The notes under the pieces were generated by a model. That model did no database searches. It had not been told where the DNA came from and saw nothing but the letters and a program-made list of their open reading frames with translations. A program made the position numbers and the translations under genes. A stretch of 64,000 nt of DNA from Mycobacterium montefiorense (lineage in GTDB: Bacteria; Actinomycetota; Actinomycetes; Mycobacteriales; Mycobacteriaceae): positions 62,001 through 126,000 of the forward strand of contig NZ_BFCH01000048.1 of NCBI RefSeq assembly GCF_003112775.1, written 5' to 3'. How positions within the stretch are numbered: position 1 is the first letter of the stretch; every line of letters starts with the position of its first letter. Positions 15,377 to 22,885 of this stretch are shown here, piece after piece.

Positions 15377-17347
15377 ATGCGTAACGCACTGGCCACCCTC
15401 GGCCAGATGTTCGCCGCGGTGACGGTGGCCGTCGTCGTCTCGGTGATCTCGCTGATCGCCATCGCGCGGGTCCAGTGGCCCGCGTTTCCGTCGTCGAATC
15501 AACTGCACGCGCTGACCACCGTCGGTCAGGTCGGTTGCCTGATCGGGTTGGTGGGCGTCGGCTGGCTGTGGCGGCGGTCCGGCCGGTGGCGGTTGGTCGC
15601 CCAGCTGGGCGGGCTGGTGTTCGTGTCGGCGTTGTCCATCGTGACGCTGGGCATGCCGCTGGGGGCCACCAAGCTGTATCTGTTCGGCATCTCGGTCGAC
15701 CAGCAATTCCGCACCGAGTACCTGACGCGCCTGACCGACAGCCCGGCATTGCACGACATGACCTACCTGGGGCTGCCGTCCTTCTACCCCCCGGGCTGGT
15801 TCTGGATCGGCGGGCGCGCCGCCGCATTGACCGGGATGCCGGCGTGGGAGATGTACAAGCCGTGGGCGATCACCTCGATCACAATCGCGATCGCGGTCGC
15901 GCTGGTGCTGTGGTGGCGGATGGTCCGGTTCGAGCACGCGCTGATCGTCACGACCGCGACCGCCGCGGTGGCGCTGGCTTACAGCTCGCCGGAGCCCTAC
16001 GCGGCGATGATCACCGTGCTGCTGCCGCCGGTGCTGGTGCTGACGTGGTCGGGGCTGCGCGCCGGCCAACGTGACGCCACAGTCACGTTGGAGGCCGAGC
16101 GTGACGGCAGCGCCACGCTCGAGCCACGGGCCCAAGGCTGGGCCGCGGTGATCGGCGCCGGGTTGTTTCTGGGCTTTACGGCCACCTGGTACACGCTGCT
16201 GTTCGGCTTCACCGCGTTCACGATGGCGCTGATGGCACTGGTGCTGGTGGCGTCCCGCTGGCGGCGATCCGGGTTCAGCGCCGCGGCCGACCCGATGCGC
16301 CGGGTCGCCGTCATCGCCGTCATCGCCGCCGCCATCGCTGCCACCACCTGGCTGCCGTTTTTGGTGCGCACGCTGCACGACCCGGTCAGCGATAGCGGCA
16401 GCGCGTTCCACTACCTGCCGGCCGACGGGGCCGAGCTGACCTTCCCGATGCTGCAGTTCTCGCTGCTGGGAGTGATCTGCATGATCGGCACGCTGTGGCT
16501 GGTGGTGCGAACCCGTCCCTCGCAAGCGGGAGGTGCCCCCACGTCGGTCCGCGCCGGCGCCCTGACCGTCGGCGTGCTGGCCATCTACCTGTGGTCGCTG
16601 CTGTCGATGCTGACCACGCTGGCGCGCACCACGCTGCTGTCGTTCCGGCTGCAGCCGACCTTGAGCGTGCTGCTGGTCGCAGCCGGAGTGTTCGGCTGTA
16701 TCGAGGCGACGCATGCGCTACGCAGGCGAAGCCGCGCGATCGTTGCAGTGGCCGGCGCGATCGGGTTGACCGCCGCTATCGCGTTCAGCCAAGACATTCC
16801 CGACGTGCTGCGGCCGGATCTGACCATCGCCTACACCGACACCGACGGCCACGGCCAGCGCGGCGACCAGCGACCCGCGGGCTCGGAGAAGTTCTACTCC
16901 GCGATCGACGCCGCGATCGTGGGCGTCACCGGGCGGCCGCGGGATCAAACGGTGGTGTTGACCGCCGACTACAGCTTCCTGTCCTACTACCCGTACTGGG
17001 GCTTCCAGGGGTTGACGTCGCACTACGCCAACCCGCTGGCGCAGTTCGACTTGCGGGCCGCGCAGATCAAGAAGTGGTCCGAACTCAAGAGCCCCGACGA
17101 GTTCATCCACGCGCTGGACACGTCCCCCTGGGCGGCGCCGACGGTGTTCCTGATGCGCCGGGGCGCGAACAACAACTACTCGCTGCGGTTGGCCGAGGAC
17201 GTTTATCCCAACCAGCCCAACGTTCGTCGCTATGCCGTCGAGCTACGTGCCGCGCTGTTCGACGACCCACGGTTTGCCGTGCAAAGCGTCGGCCCGTTTG
17301 TGCTGGCAATCCGCCGGCCCGCGGCCCAACCGGCGGCCGGTCGCTGA
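15377..17347 (+). CDS. aftA: Arabinofuranosyltransferase AftA (arabinan priming)
   Basis: 656 residues, GT-C membrane glycosyltransferase that adds the first arabinose to galactan from decaprenyl-phospho-arabinose. Conserved segments include WPAFPSSNQLHALTTVGQVG, LYLFGISVDQQFRTEYLTRL (acidic loop with the likely catalytic Asp) and GLPSFYPPGWFWIGGRA. The soluble C-terminal domain contains TADYSFLSYYPYWGFQGLT. It carries two in-frame extra patches compared with the M. tuberculosis protein: about residues 231-250 (bases 16067-16121, made of two palindromes) and about residues 379-390 (bases 16511-16550). ATG 15377 lies 2 bases after dprE2, and the stop overlaps the embC start by one base. Confidence 0.95.
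   Translation: MRNALATLGQMFAAVTVAVVVSVISLIAIARVQWPAFPSSNQLHALTTVGQVGCLIGLVGVGWLWRRSGRWRLVAQLGGLVFVSALSIVTLGMPLGATKLYLFGISVDQQFRTEYLTRLTDSPALHDMTYLGLPSFYPPGWFWIGGRAAALTGMPAWEMYKPWAITSITIAIAVALVLWWRMVRFEHALIVTTATAAVALAYSSPEPYAAMITVLLPPVLVLTWSGLRAGQRDATVTLEAERDGSATLEPRAQGWAAVIGAGLFLGFTATWYTLLFGFTAFTMALMALVLVASRWRRSGFSAAADPMRRVAVIAVIAAAIAATTWLPFLVRTLHDPVSDSGSAFHYLPADGAELTFPMLQFSLLGVICMIGTLWLVVRTRPSQAGGAPTSVRAGALTVGVLAIYLWSLLSMLTTLARTTLLSFRLQPTLSVLLVAAGVFGCIEATHALRRRSRAIVAVAGAIGLTAAIAFSQDIPDVLRPDLTIAYTDTDGHGQRGDQRPAGSEKFYSAIDAAIVGVTGRPRDQTVVLTADYSFLSYYPYWGFQGLTSHYANPLAQFDLRAAQIKKWSELKSPDEFIHALDTSPWAAPTVFLMRRGANNNYSLRLAEDVYPNQPNVRRYAVELRAALFDDPRFAVQSVGPFVLAIRRPAAQPAAGR
16067..16121. repeat. Two adjacent palindromes inserted in frame within aftA
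   Basis: CAACGTGAC (16067-16075) pairs perfectly with GTCACGTTG (16082-16090) across a 6-base loop. CGAGCGTG (16096-16103) pairs with CACGCTCG (16114-16121) across a 10-base loop. The two hairpins are 5 bases apart and encode about 18 residues not found at this loop in M. tuberculosis AftA, where the membrane segments are joined directly. The arrangement resembles small palindromic REP-like units. Confidence 0.6.
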
Positions 17348-20300
17348 TGGCTACCGAGACCTCGCGCGACTTGGCCGAAGAACTACCATCTACGTCCGTG
17401 AAGGGCACGGGAGCAAGTCACCGGATCGCTCGCATCGTGGCCGTCGTCGCCGGCCTGCTCGGAGCCTTGCTGGCGATCGCCACCCCCCTGCTCCCGGTCA
17501 ACCAAACCACCGCCCAGCTCAACTGGCCGCAGAACGGCAACTTCGAAAGCATCGAGGCGCCGCTGATCGGATATGTGGCCACCGACCTGAACGTCGCGGT
17601 GCCGTGCCAGGCAGCCGCGGGATTGGCCGGACCGCAGAACACCGGTAAGACGATTTTGTTGTCGACGGTGCCAAAGCAGGCCCCGAAAGCCATCGACCGC
17701 GGGCTGCTGATCCAGCGCTCCAACGACGAACTGGTACTCGTGGTGCGCAACGTCCCGGTGGTCACCGCGCCACTGAGCCAGGTCCTCAGCCCGGCGTGCC
17801 AGCGACTGACTTTCACCGCCCACGCCGATCGCATTACCGCCGAATTCGTCGGGCTGACACAGGGACCCAACGCCGAGCACCCCGGCTCGCCGCTGCGCGG
17901 TGAGAAGAGCGGTTACGACTTCCGGCCGCAGATCGTCGGCGTCTTCACCGACCTGTCCGGGCCCGTGCCGCCGGGCCTGAGTTTCTCGGCGACCATCGAC
18001 ACCCGCTACAGCAGCAGCCCCACGCCGCTGAAGATGGCCGCGATGATCCTCGGTGTGGTGCTGACCGCCGTGGCACTGATCGCGCTGCATGTCCTTGACA
18101 CCGCCGACGGCACCCGGCACCGCCGCTTCCTGCCGTCGCGATGGTGGTCGATCGGCGGTCTCGACGCCCTCGTCATCGGCGTGCTGGTGTGGTGGCAGTT
18201 CGTCGGGGCCAACACCTCCGACGACGGCTACATCCTGACCATGGCCCGGGTGTCTGAGCACGCCGGCTACATGGCCAACTACTACCGCTGGCTGGGCACC
18301 CCGGAGGCGCCGTTCGGCTGGTACTACGACCTGCTGGCCCTGTGGGCGCACATCAGCACCAACAGCGTCTGGATGCGGCTACCTACCCTGGCGATGGCAT
18401 TGACCTGCTGGTGGGCGATCAGCCGCGAGGTAATCCCCCGGCTGGGCCATGCCGTGAAGACCAACCGCGCGGCGGCGTGGACGGCGGCGGGACTGTTTCT
18501 GGCGACCTGGTTGCCGCTCGACAACGGGCTACGCCCCGAGCCGATCATTGCCCTGGGCATCCTGCTCACGTGGTGCTCGGTGGAGCGCGCGGTGGCCACC
18601 AATCGGCTGCTGCCGGTGGCGATCGCCTGCATCATCGGCGCGCTGACCCTGTTCTCCGGGCCGACTGGCATCGCGTCGATCGGCGCCCTGCTGGTCGCGG
18701 TCGGGCCGCTGCGCACGATCGTGCACCGGCGATCCAGACAGTTCGGCGTGCTGCCGCTGCTGGCGCCCATTGTGGCCGCGGTGACCGTCACCGTGATCCT
18801 GATCTTCCGCGATCAGACGCTGGCCGGCGAGATGCAGGCGACCGCGCTCAAGCGGGCGCTTGGTCCCAGCCTGAGCTGGTTCGACGAGCACATCCGCTAC
18901 GAGCGGTTGTTCATGGCCAGCCCCGATGGATCCGTCGCCCGGCGCTTCGCGGTGCTGGCGGTGCTGCTCGCGCTGGGCATCACCGTGGCAATGTCGTTGC
19001 GCAAGGGCCGAATTCCGGGTACCGCCGCCGGACCGAGCCGTCGCATCGTCGGCATCACGATCATCTCGTTCCTCGCAATGATGTTCACGCCGACGAAATG
19101 GACACACCACTTCGGGGTGTTCGCCGGTTTAGCGGGCTCGCTCGGTGCGCTGGCCGCGATAGCGGTAACGAGTGTGGCGATGCGCTCACGCCGCAACCGC
19201 ACCGTGTTCGCCGCGACGGTGCTGTTCCTGGTGGCCTTGTCGTTCGCCAGCGTCAACGGCTGGTGGTATGTCTCCAATTTCGGTGTGCCATGGTCGAATT
19301 CATTCCCGGCATGGCACTATGCGTTTGCCACCGCGCTGCTCGGATTGACCGTACTGGTGCTACTGCTGTCGGCGTGGTTCCACTTCATGTCCCCGGGCGG
19401 GCCCTTCAGTGGTCCCCTGAAAACCCGCACCGGGACACGAATGGCCGGAATCATTCAGTCCCCGTTGGCAATTGCGGCGTGGGCCTTGGTGACGTTCGAA
19501 GTCGTCTCGCTGACGCTGGCGATGATCGGGCAGTACCCCGCCTGGTCGGTGGGCCGGTCCAACCTGGAGGCACTGACCGGCAAGTCCTGCGGGCTGGCCG
19601 AGGATGTCATGGTGGAGCAGGATCCCAATGCCGGCATGCTGTGGCCGGTGTCCGGTTCGGTGGGCGACGCGCTCGGTGCCGGGCTGTCGGAAGCCTTCAC
19701 GCCCAACGGCATTCCCTCCGACGTCTCGGCCGACCCGGTAATGGAGCGTCCGGGCGATCGCAGCTTCATCAACGAAGACGGAAAGACAACCACCAGCGAG
19801 GCCGGCACCGAGGGCGGCACCAGCGCCGCACCGGGCGTCAACGGCTCGCGAGCCCAGCTGCCTTACAACCTCGATCCGGCGCACACTCCGGTGCTGGGCA
19901 GCTGGCGATCCGGCATCCAGGTCCCCGCGATGCTGCGCTCGGGCTGGTATCGATTGCCGCCGCGCGACAAGGCGAAACCGTTGCTGGTGGTGTCGGCAGC
20001 CGGCCGGTTCGACCCCCGCGAGGTGCAGGTGCAGTGGGCCACCGATGACGAGGCGGCCGCCGGAAAGCCGGGCGGGTCGTTCCAGTTCTTCGACGTCGGC
20101 GCGTCCCCGGCCTGGCGCAATCTGCGGCTGCCGTTGTCCTGGATTCCCGACACCGCCACCCAGATCCGCTTGGTCGCCAATGATGAAGACCTGGCACCGC
20201 AGCACTGGATCGCGGTCACGGCCCCGCGGATTCCAGAGCTGCACACGCTGCAGCAAGTGGTGGGTTCGGCGGACCCGGTGTTCCTGGACTGGCTGGTGGG

Positions 20301-20622
20301 TCTGGCGTTCCCGTGCCAGCGACCGTTCGGCCACGAAAACGGTGTCGACGAGACACCCAAGTGGCGCATCCTGCCGGACCGGTTCGGCGCCGAGGCCAAC
20401 TCGCCGGTGATGGACAACAACGGCGGTGGGCCACTGGGTGTCACCGAGCTGCTGGTGAAAGCGACCACAATCTCGACCTATCTCAAGGACGATTGGTCGC
20501 GCGATTGGGGCTCGCTGCAACGGCTTACGCCTTACTACCCCAACGCCCAACCCGCCCGTCTCCAGTTGGGCACGGCCACGCGCAGCGGCCTGTGGGACCC
20601 GGCACCGCTGCGCCGCGGCTAG
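17347..20622 (+). CDS. embC: Arabinosyltransferase EmbC (lipoarabinomannan arabinan)
   Basis: 1091 residues, GT-C arabinosyltransferase, ethambutol target family. Signal-like first membrane helix (IARIVAVVAGLLGALLAIATPLLPV), a large first periplasmic carbohydrate-binding part (to about residue 225), and the catalytic Asp pair D292-D293 in ANTSDDGYILTMARV. Many membrane helices follow, with the TPTKWTHHFG proline-rich region, and a C-terminal carbohydrate-binding domain ending with DDWSRDWGSLQRLTPYYP. EmbC elongates the arabinan of lipoarabinomannan, while EmbA/EmbB act on arabinogalactan. It overlaps the aftA stop (TGATG). Unlike in M. tuberculosis, embA does not follow directly: 3.5 kb of other genes intervene. 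Confidence 0.96.
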   Translation: MATETSRDLAEELPSTSVKGTGASHRIARIVAVVAGLLGALLAIATPLLPVNQTTAQLNWPQNGNFESIEAPLIGYVATDLNVAVPCQAAAGLAGPQNTGKTILLSTVPKQAPKAIDRGLLIQRSNDELVLVVRNVPVVTAPLSQVLSPACQRLTFTAHADRITAEFVGLTQGPNAEHPGSPLRGEKSGYDFRPQIVGVFTDLSGPVPPGLSFSATIDTRYSSSPTPLKMAAMILGVVLTAVALIALHVLDTADGTRHRRFLPSRWWSIGGLDALVIGVLVWWQFVGANTSDDGYILTMARVSEHAGYMANYYRWLGTPEAPFGWYYDLLALWAHISTNSVWMRLPTLAMALTCWWAISREVIPRLGHAVKTNRAAAWTAAGLFLATWLPLDNGLRPEPIIALGILLTWCSVERAVATNRLLPVAIACIIGALTLFSGPTGIASIGALLVAVGPLRTIVHRRSRQFGVLPLLAPIVAAVTVTVILIFRDQTLAGEMQATALKRALGPSLSWFDEHIRYERLFMASPDGSVARRFAVLAVLLALGITVAMSLRKGRIPGTAAGPSRRIVGITIISFLAMMFTPTKWTHHFGVFAGLAGSLGALAAIAVTSVAMRSRRNRTVFAATVLFLVALSFASVNGWWYVSNFGVPWSNSFPAWHYAFATALLGLTVLVLLLSAWFHFMSPGGPFSGPLKTRTGTRMAGIIQSPLAIAAWALVTFEVVSLTLAMIGQYPAWSVGRSNLEALTGKSCGLAEDVMVEQDPNAGMLWPVSGSVGDALGAGLSEAFTPNGIPSDVSADPVMERPGDRSFINEDGKTTTSEAGTEGGTSAAPGVNGSRAQLPYNLDPAHTPVLGSWRSGIQVPAMLRSGWYRLPPRDKAKPLLVVSAAGRFDPREVQVQWATDDEAAAGKPGGSFQFFDVGASPAWRNLRLPLSWIPDTATQIRLVANDEDLAPQHWIAVTAPRIPELHTLQQVVGSADPVFLDWLVGLAFPCQRPFGHENGVDETPKWRILPDRFGAEANSPVMDNNGGGPLGVTELLVKATTISTYLKDDWSRDWGSLQRLTPYYPNAQPARLQLGTATRSGLWDPAPLRRG

Positions 20623-20625
20623 CTA

Positions 20626-20976
20626 TTACAGTCCCGGCAGGCAGTTGATGAATGGGATGCACGGCGGCGACGGCGGCCGCGGCGGTGGAAAGCCTTCGAT
20701 GATGGTGGAGTTCGTCACCGGGCTGTTCTGGTCGAAATACCAAGGGTGACAGGTATTCCTGTCCCAATCCGGCATGTTCTTCATGATCGGCGAACCCGGG
20801 CACCACTGGTAGGTGCAGCTGTTCGTCGGCGTGGGTACCGTGCCGCCGTCCTGGCAGACCATCGGTGCGGGCTGCGCGTGGCCGATTCCCGCGGCCAAAC
20901 CCAGTCCGACGACGGCGAAGCCGCCGGACAGCACCGCACTAGCGAGGATTCGCTTCATACTGTGAGTGTTGTTCAT
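20626..20976 (-). CDS. Small secreted Cys-rich protein with WCPG motif (1)
   Basis: 116 residues from ATG 20976 (an alternative ATG at 20958 removes six residues). A signal peptide, MKRILASAVLSGGFAVVGLGLAAGIGHA, is followed by a mature part of about 83 residues with six Cys: VCQDGG, NSCTYQWCPG, NTCHPWYF and a C-terminal proline-rich tail with SPPCIPFINCLPGL. The arrangement QWCPG, then about 13 residues, then D-x-N-T-C-H-x-x-Y recurs in the next gene, so the two are paralogues. Function unknown; this kind of short exported protein is common in mycobacteria. It is convergent with embC, 3 bases after its stop. Confidence 0.7.
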   Translation of the reverse strand: MNNTHSMKRILASAVLSGGFAVVGLGLAAGIGHAQPAPMVCQDGGTVPTPTNSCTYQWCPGSPIMKNMPDWDRNTCHPWYFDQNSPVTNSTIIEGFPPPRPPSPPCIPFINCLPGL

Positions 20977-21019
20977 GGCGCCACTGCACACGGCCGAAAT
21001 TGCTACCGATCCCAAAGAC

Positions 21020-21259
21020 TCACCGCTTCCCGGGCAGCGGCCCTTCGGCATATTGCTGGTCGGTAAGCCGGTGATACTGGTGGCAGACGTTCATGTCCCA
21101 GGTCAACGGCGGGTTCGAAGCAGGCATGTTCTGCCCGGGGCACCAGTAGGTCGGCCCATCGTCTAAGGCGAACGCACCCAAGCCCCAACCAGCCGCGGCG
21201 ATGCCCCCCGAAACCAGCATCCCGGCGATGATCCGCATCCAGTTCCCAGAGGTGTTCAT
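21020..21259 (-). CDS. Small secreted protein with WCPG motif (2)
   Basis: 79 residues from ATG 21259, preceded on its strand by AAAGGAA. The N-terminal signal or membrane segment is MRIIAGMLVSGGIAAAGWGLGAFA, followed by DDGPTYWCPGQNMP, WDMNVCHQYHRL and a basic tail GPLPGKR. It shares the WCPG...D-x-N-x-CH-x-x-Y pattern with the gene at 20626-20976 and has just two Cys, probably one disulfide. A longer frame to 21421 exists, but it has no signal peptide at its start. Function unknown. It is divergent from the ArsR-type regulator, with about 190 bases between the starts. Confidence 0.65.
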   Translation of the reverse strand: MNTSGNWMRIIAGMLVSGGIAAAGWGLGAFALDDGPTYWCPGQNMPASNPPLTWDMNVCHQYHRLTDQQYAEGPLPGKR

Positions 21260-21419
21260 GGTCGGTTCCTTTGCGCTTTCGTCGCTGTCGGCCCGCGACG
21301 TTTGCTCGGTTTGGGATGCCGACAGTGGTAGTTTCACGCACACCACTTGCTGGGACTTTGCGAGATTCTTGCGAAATTCATGCGTCCAATTCTCAGTCGG
21401 AGAGGCATTGTTGCCCGTC

Positions 21420-21460
21420 ATTGGTAAGCGTAGGCTTACGGTTCGTGATGGCTTACCAAT
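21420..21460. promoter_or_regulatory. Inverted-repeat operator overlapping the arsR-type start
   Basis: ATTGGTAAGC at 21420-21429 and GCTTACCAAT at 21451-21460 form a perfect 10-bp inverted repeat with a 21-base spacer. A further GCTTAC at 21434-21439 pairs with GTAAGC at 21424-21429, giving the compact palindrome GTAAGC-GTAG-GCTTAC. The right arm lies in the first codons of the regulator gene (ATG 21448). This is the expected position and size for an autoregulatory ArsR-family operator. Confidence 0.6.
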
Positions 21461-21771
21461 CCGAAGGTGACGCGTGGCTGGCGCTGGCGGACCGGACGCG
21501 GCGGGCCATCATGGAGCGGCTTGCGCATGGTCCGATGGCCGTCGGTGAACTGGCCCGGGATCTACCCGTCAGCAGGCCGGCCGTTTCACAGCACCTCAAG
21601 GTGCTCAAGTGCGCGGGGCTGGTGCGCGACCACGCGGCCGGGACCCGGCGGGTCTATCAACTCGACCCGGCCGGCCTCAAGGCGTTACGCGCCGAGCTGG
21701 ACCGGTTCTGGACGCGGGCCCTGGGCAACTACGCAGCCAAGTTCAACGAGATCGAAGGAGACGCGTCATGA
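21448..21771 (+). CDS. ArsR-family transcriptional repressor
   Basis: 107 residues with a winged helix-turn-helix: WLALADRTRRAIMERLAHGPMAVGELARDLPVSRPAVSQHLKVLKCAGLV, then the wing HAAGTRRVYQLDP. No metal-binding Cys motif (such as ELCVCDL) is present, so it belongs to the ArsR subgroup that accompanies SRPBCC proteins and probably does not sense metal. Start ATG 21448 (a GTG at 21445 is also in frame). The stop overlaps the next start (ATGA). The inverted repeat at its own start suggests autoregulation of the three-gene unit 21448-22882. Confidence 0.9.
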   Translation: MAYQSEGDAWLALADRTRRAIMERLAHGPMAVGELARDLPVSRPAVSQHLKVLKCAGLVRDHAAGTRRVYQLDPAGLKALRAELDRFWTRALGNYAAKFNEIEGDAS

Positions 21772-22256
21772 CGCAGCCGGGAATCCCGGAGATTCAGCAT
21801 CAGGTGATCGTCAACGCCACGATCGCGCGCGCGTTCGCCGTCTTCACCGAGCAGTTCGGCGACTTCAAGCCGCGCGAACACAACCTGCTGGCGGTCCCGA
21901 TCGCCGAGACCGTGTTCGAAACGCATGCGGGAGGCCACATTTACGACCGCGGCACCGACGGCAGCGAGTGCCGATGGGCGCGGGTGCTGGTTTACGACCC
22001 CCCACACCGATTGGTGTTCAGCTGGGACATCAGCCCGGCCTGGCAAGTAGAACCCGACCCCTCGCGGACCAGCGAGGTCGAGGTGCGCTTCACCGTGGAG
22101 TCCGAAGAGCGCACGCGCGTCGAGCTCGAACACCGCCACCTGGAGCGGCACGGCCCAGGTTGGCGCTCAGTTGCCGACGGAGTCGACGGCGACGCCGGAT
22201 GGCCGCTGTATCTGCACCACTACGTCGGCCTCGTCACCGCCGGAGCAGGGCAGTGA
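21768..22256 (+). CDS. SRPBCC / AHSA1-family protein
   Basis: 162 residues. START-like fold of the Aha1 C-terminal type: IQHQVIVNATIARAFAVFTEQFGDFKP at the start, GTDGSECRWARVLVYDPPHRLVFSWDISPAW in the middle, and EVEVRFTVESEERTRVELEHRHLERHG before the end. Such proteins bind small hydrophobic ligands in a deep cavity and are frequently encoded next to an ArsR repressor, as here. The ligand cannot be inferred. ATG 21768 overlaps the arsR-type stop (ATGA). Confidence 0.88.
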   Translation: MTQPGIPEIQHQVIVNATIARAFAVFTEQFGDFKPREHNLLAVPIAETVFETHAGGHIYDRGTDGSECRWARVLVYDPPHRLVFSWDISPAWQVEPDPSRTSEVEVRFTVESEERTRVELEHRHLERHGPGWRSVADGVDGDAGWPLYLHHYVGLVTAGAGQ

Positions 22257-22273
22257 TTGCGGAGGAGTCCACG

Positions 22274-22882
22274 ATGAGCATGGCCCGCGCCGAGCGGGCC
22301 GACCTCGCGGATTTTCTGTCTACCGTTGCGCCACAGGACTGGCAGACGCCCAGCCTCTGTTCTGAGTGGACCGTCAAAGATGTTGTCGCACATGTGATCA
22401 GCTACGAAGAGCTCGGCACGCTGGGCCTACTTAAGCGTTTCGCCAAGGGCTGGGTGGTACGAGCGAACCGGGTGGGCGTCGACGAGTTCGCGACGCTGAG
22501 CCCACAACAGCTGCTGGCATTTCTGCGCAACCACCTCCAGCCACGCGGATTGACAGCGGGTTTCGGCGGCATGATCGCCCTTGTCGACGGAACGATCCAT
22601 CACCAGGACATCCGCCGCTCGCTGGGTCGGCCGCGCAGCATTCCCGTCGAGCGGCTCGAGCGGGTGCTGGGCGCGGTGCCCGGCAACCCACGGCTGGGCG
22701 CCGGCCGCCGGATCCGGGGACTGCAACTGCGCGCCACCGATGTCGACTGGGTACACGGTCGCGGGCCCGAGGTGACGGGTCCGGGCGAAGCTCTGCTGAT
22801 GGCGATGACCGGCCACCGCGCAGCGCTGACAGAACTCAGCGGCCCCGGTCGCGATACCCTGACCACACGAATTCCCGAATAG
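22274..22882 (+). CDS. Mycothiol-dependent maleylpyruvate isomerase-like (DinB/MDMPI) protein
   Basis: 202 residues. The N-terminal MDMPI/DinB-like four-helix domain contains SLCSEWTVKDVVAHVISYEE, where the His of VVAH and the HH of DGTIHHQDI are candidate metal ligands. The remaining part (LGRPRSIPVERLERVL, then ATDVDWVHGRGPEVTGPGEALLMAMTGH) is typical of the mycobacterial branch. Family members are metal-dependent thiol transferases that use mycothiol; the substrate here is unknown. ATG 22274 has a GGAGGAG site at a good distance. A GTG at 22253 overlapping the previous stop is the alternative. It is convergent with embR. Confidence 0.82.
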   Translation: MSMARAERADLADFLSTVAPQDWQTPSLCSEWTVKDVVAHVISYEELGTLGLLKRFAKGWVVRANRVGVDEFATLSPQQLLAFLRNHLQPRGLTAGFGGMIALVDGTIHHQDIRRSLGRPRSIPVERLERVLGAVPGNPRLGAGRRIRGLQLRATDVDWVHGRGPEVTGPGEALLMAMTGHRAALTELSGPGRDTLTTRIPE

Positions 22883-22885
22883 CAT

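Noticed and set aside
15119..16714. 531-codon open frame antisense to dprE2/aftA
   Set aside because: Shadow of the GC-rich coding strand; crosses a gene boundary and has no initiation signal.
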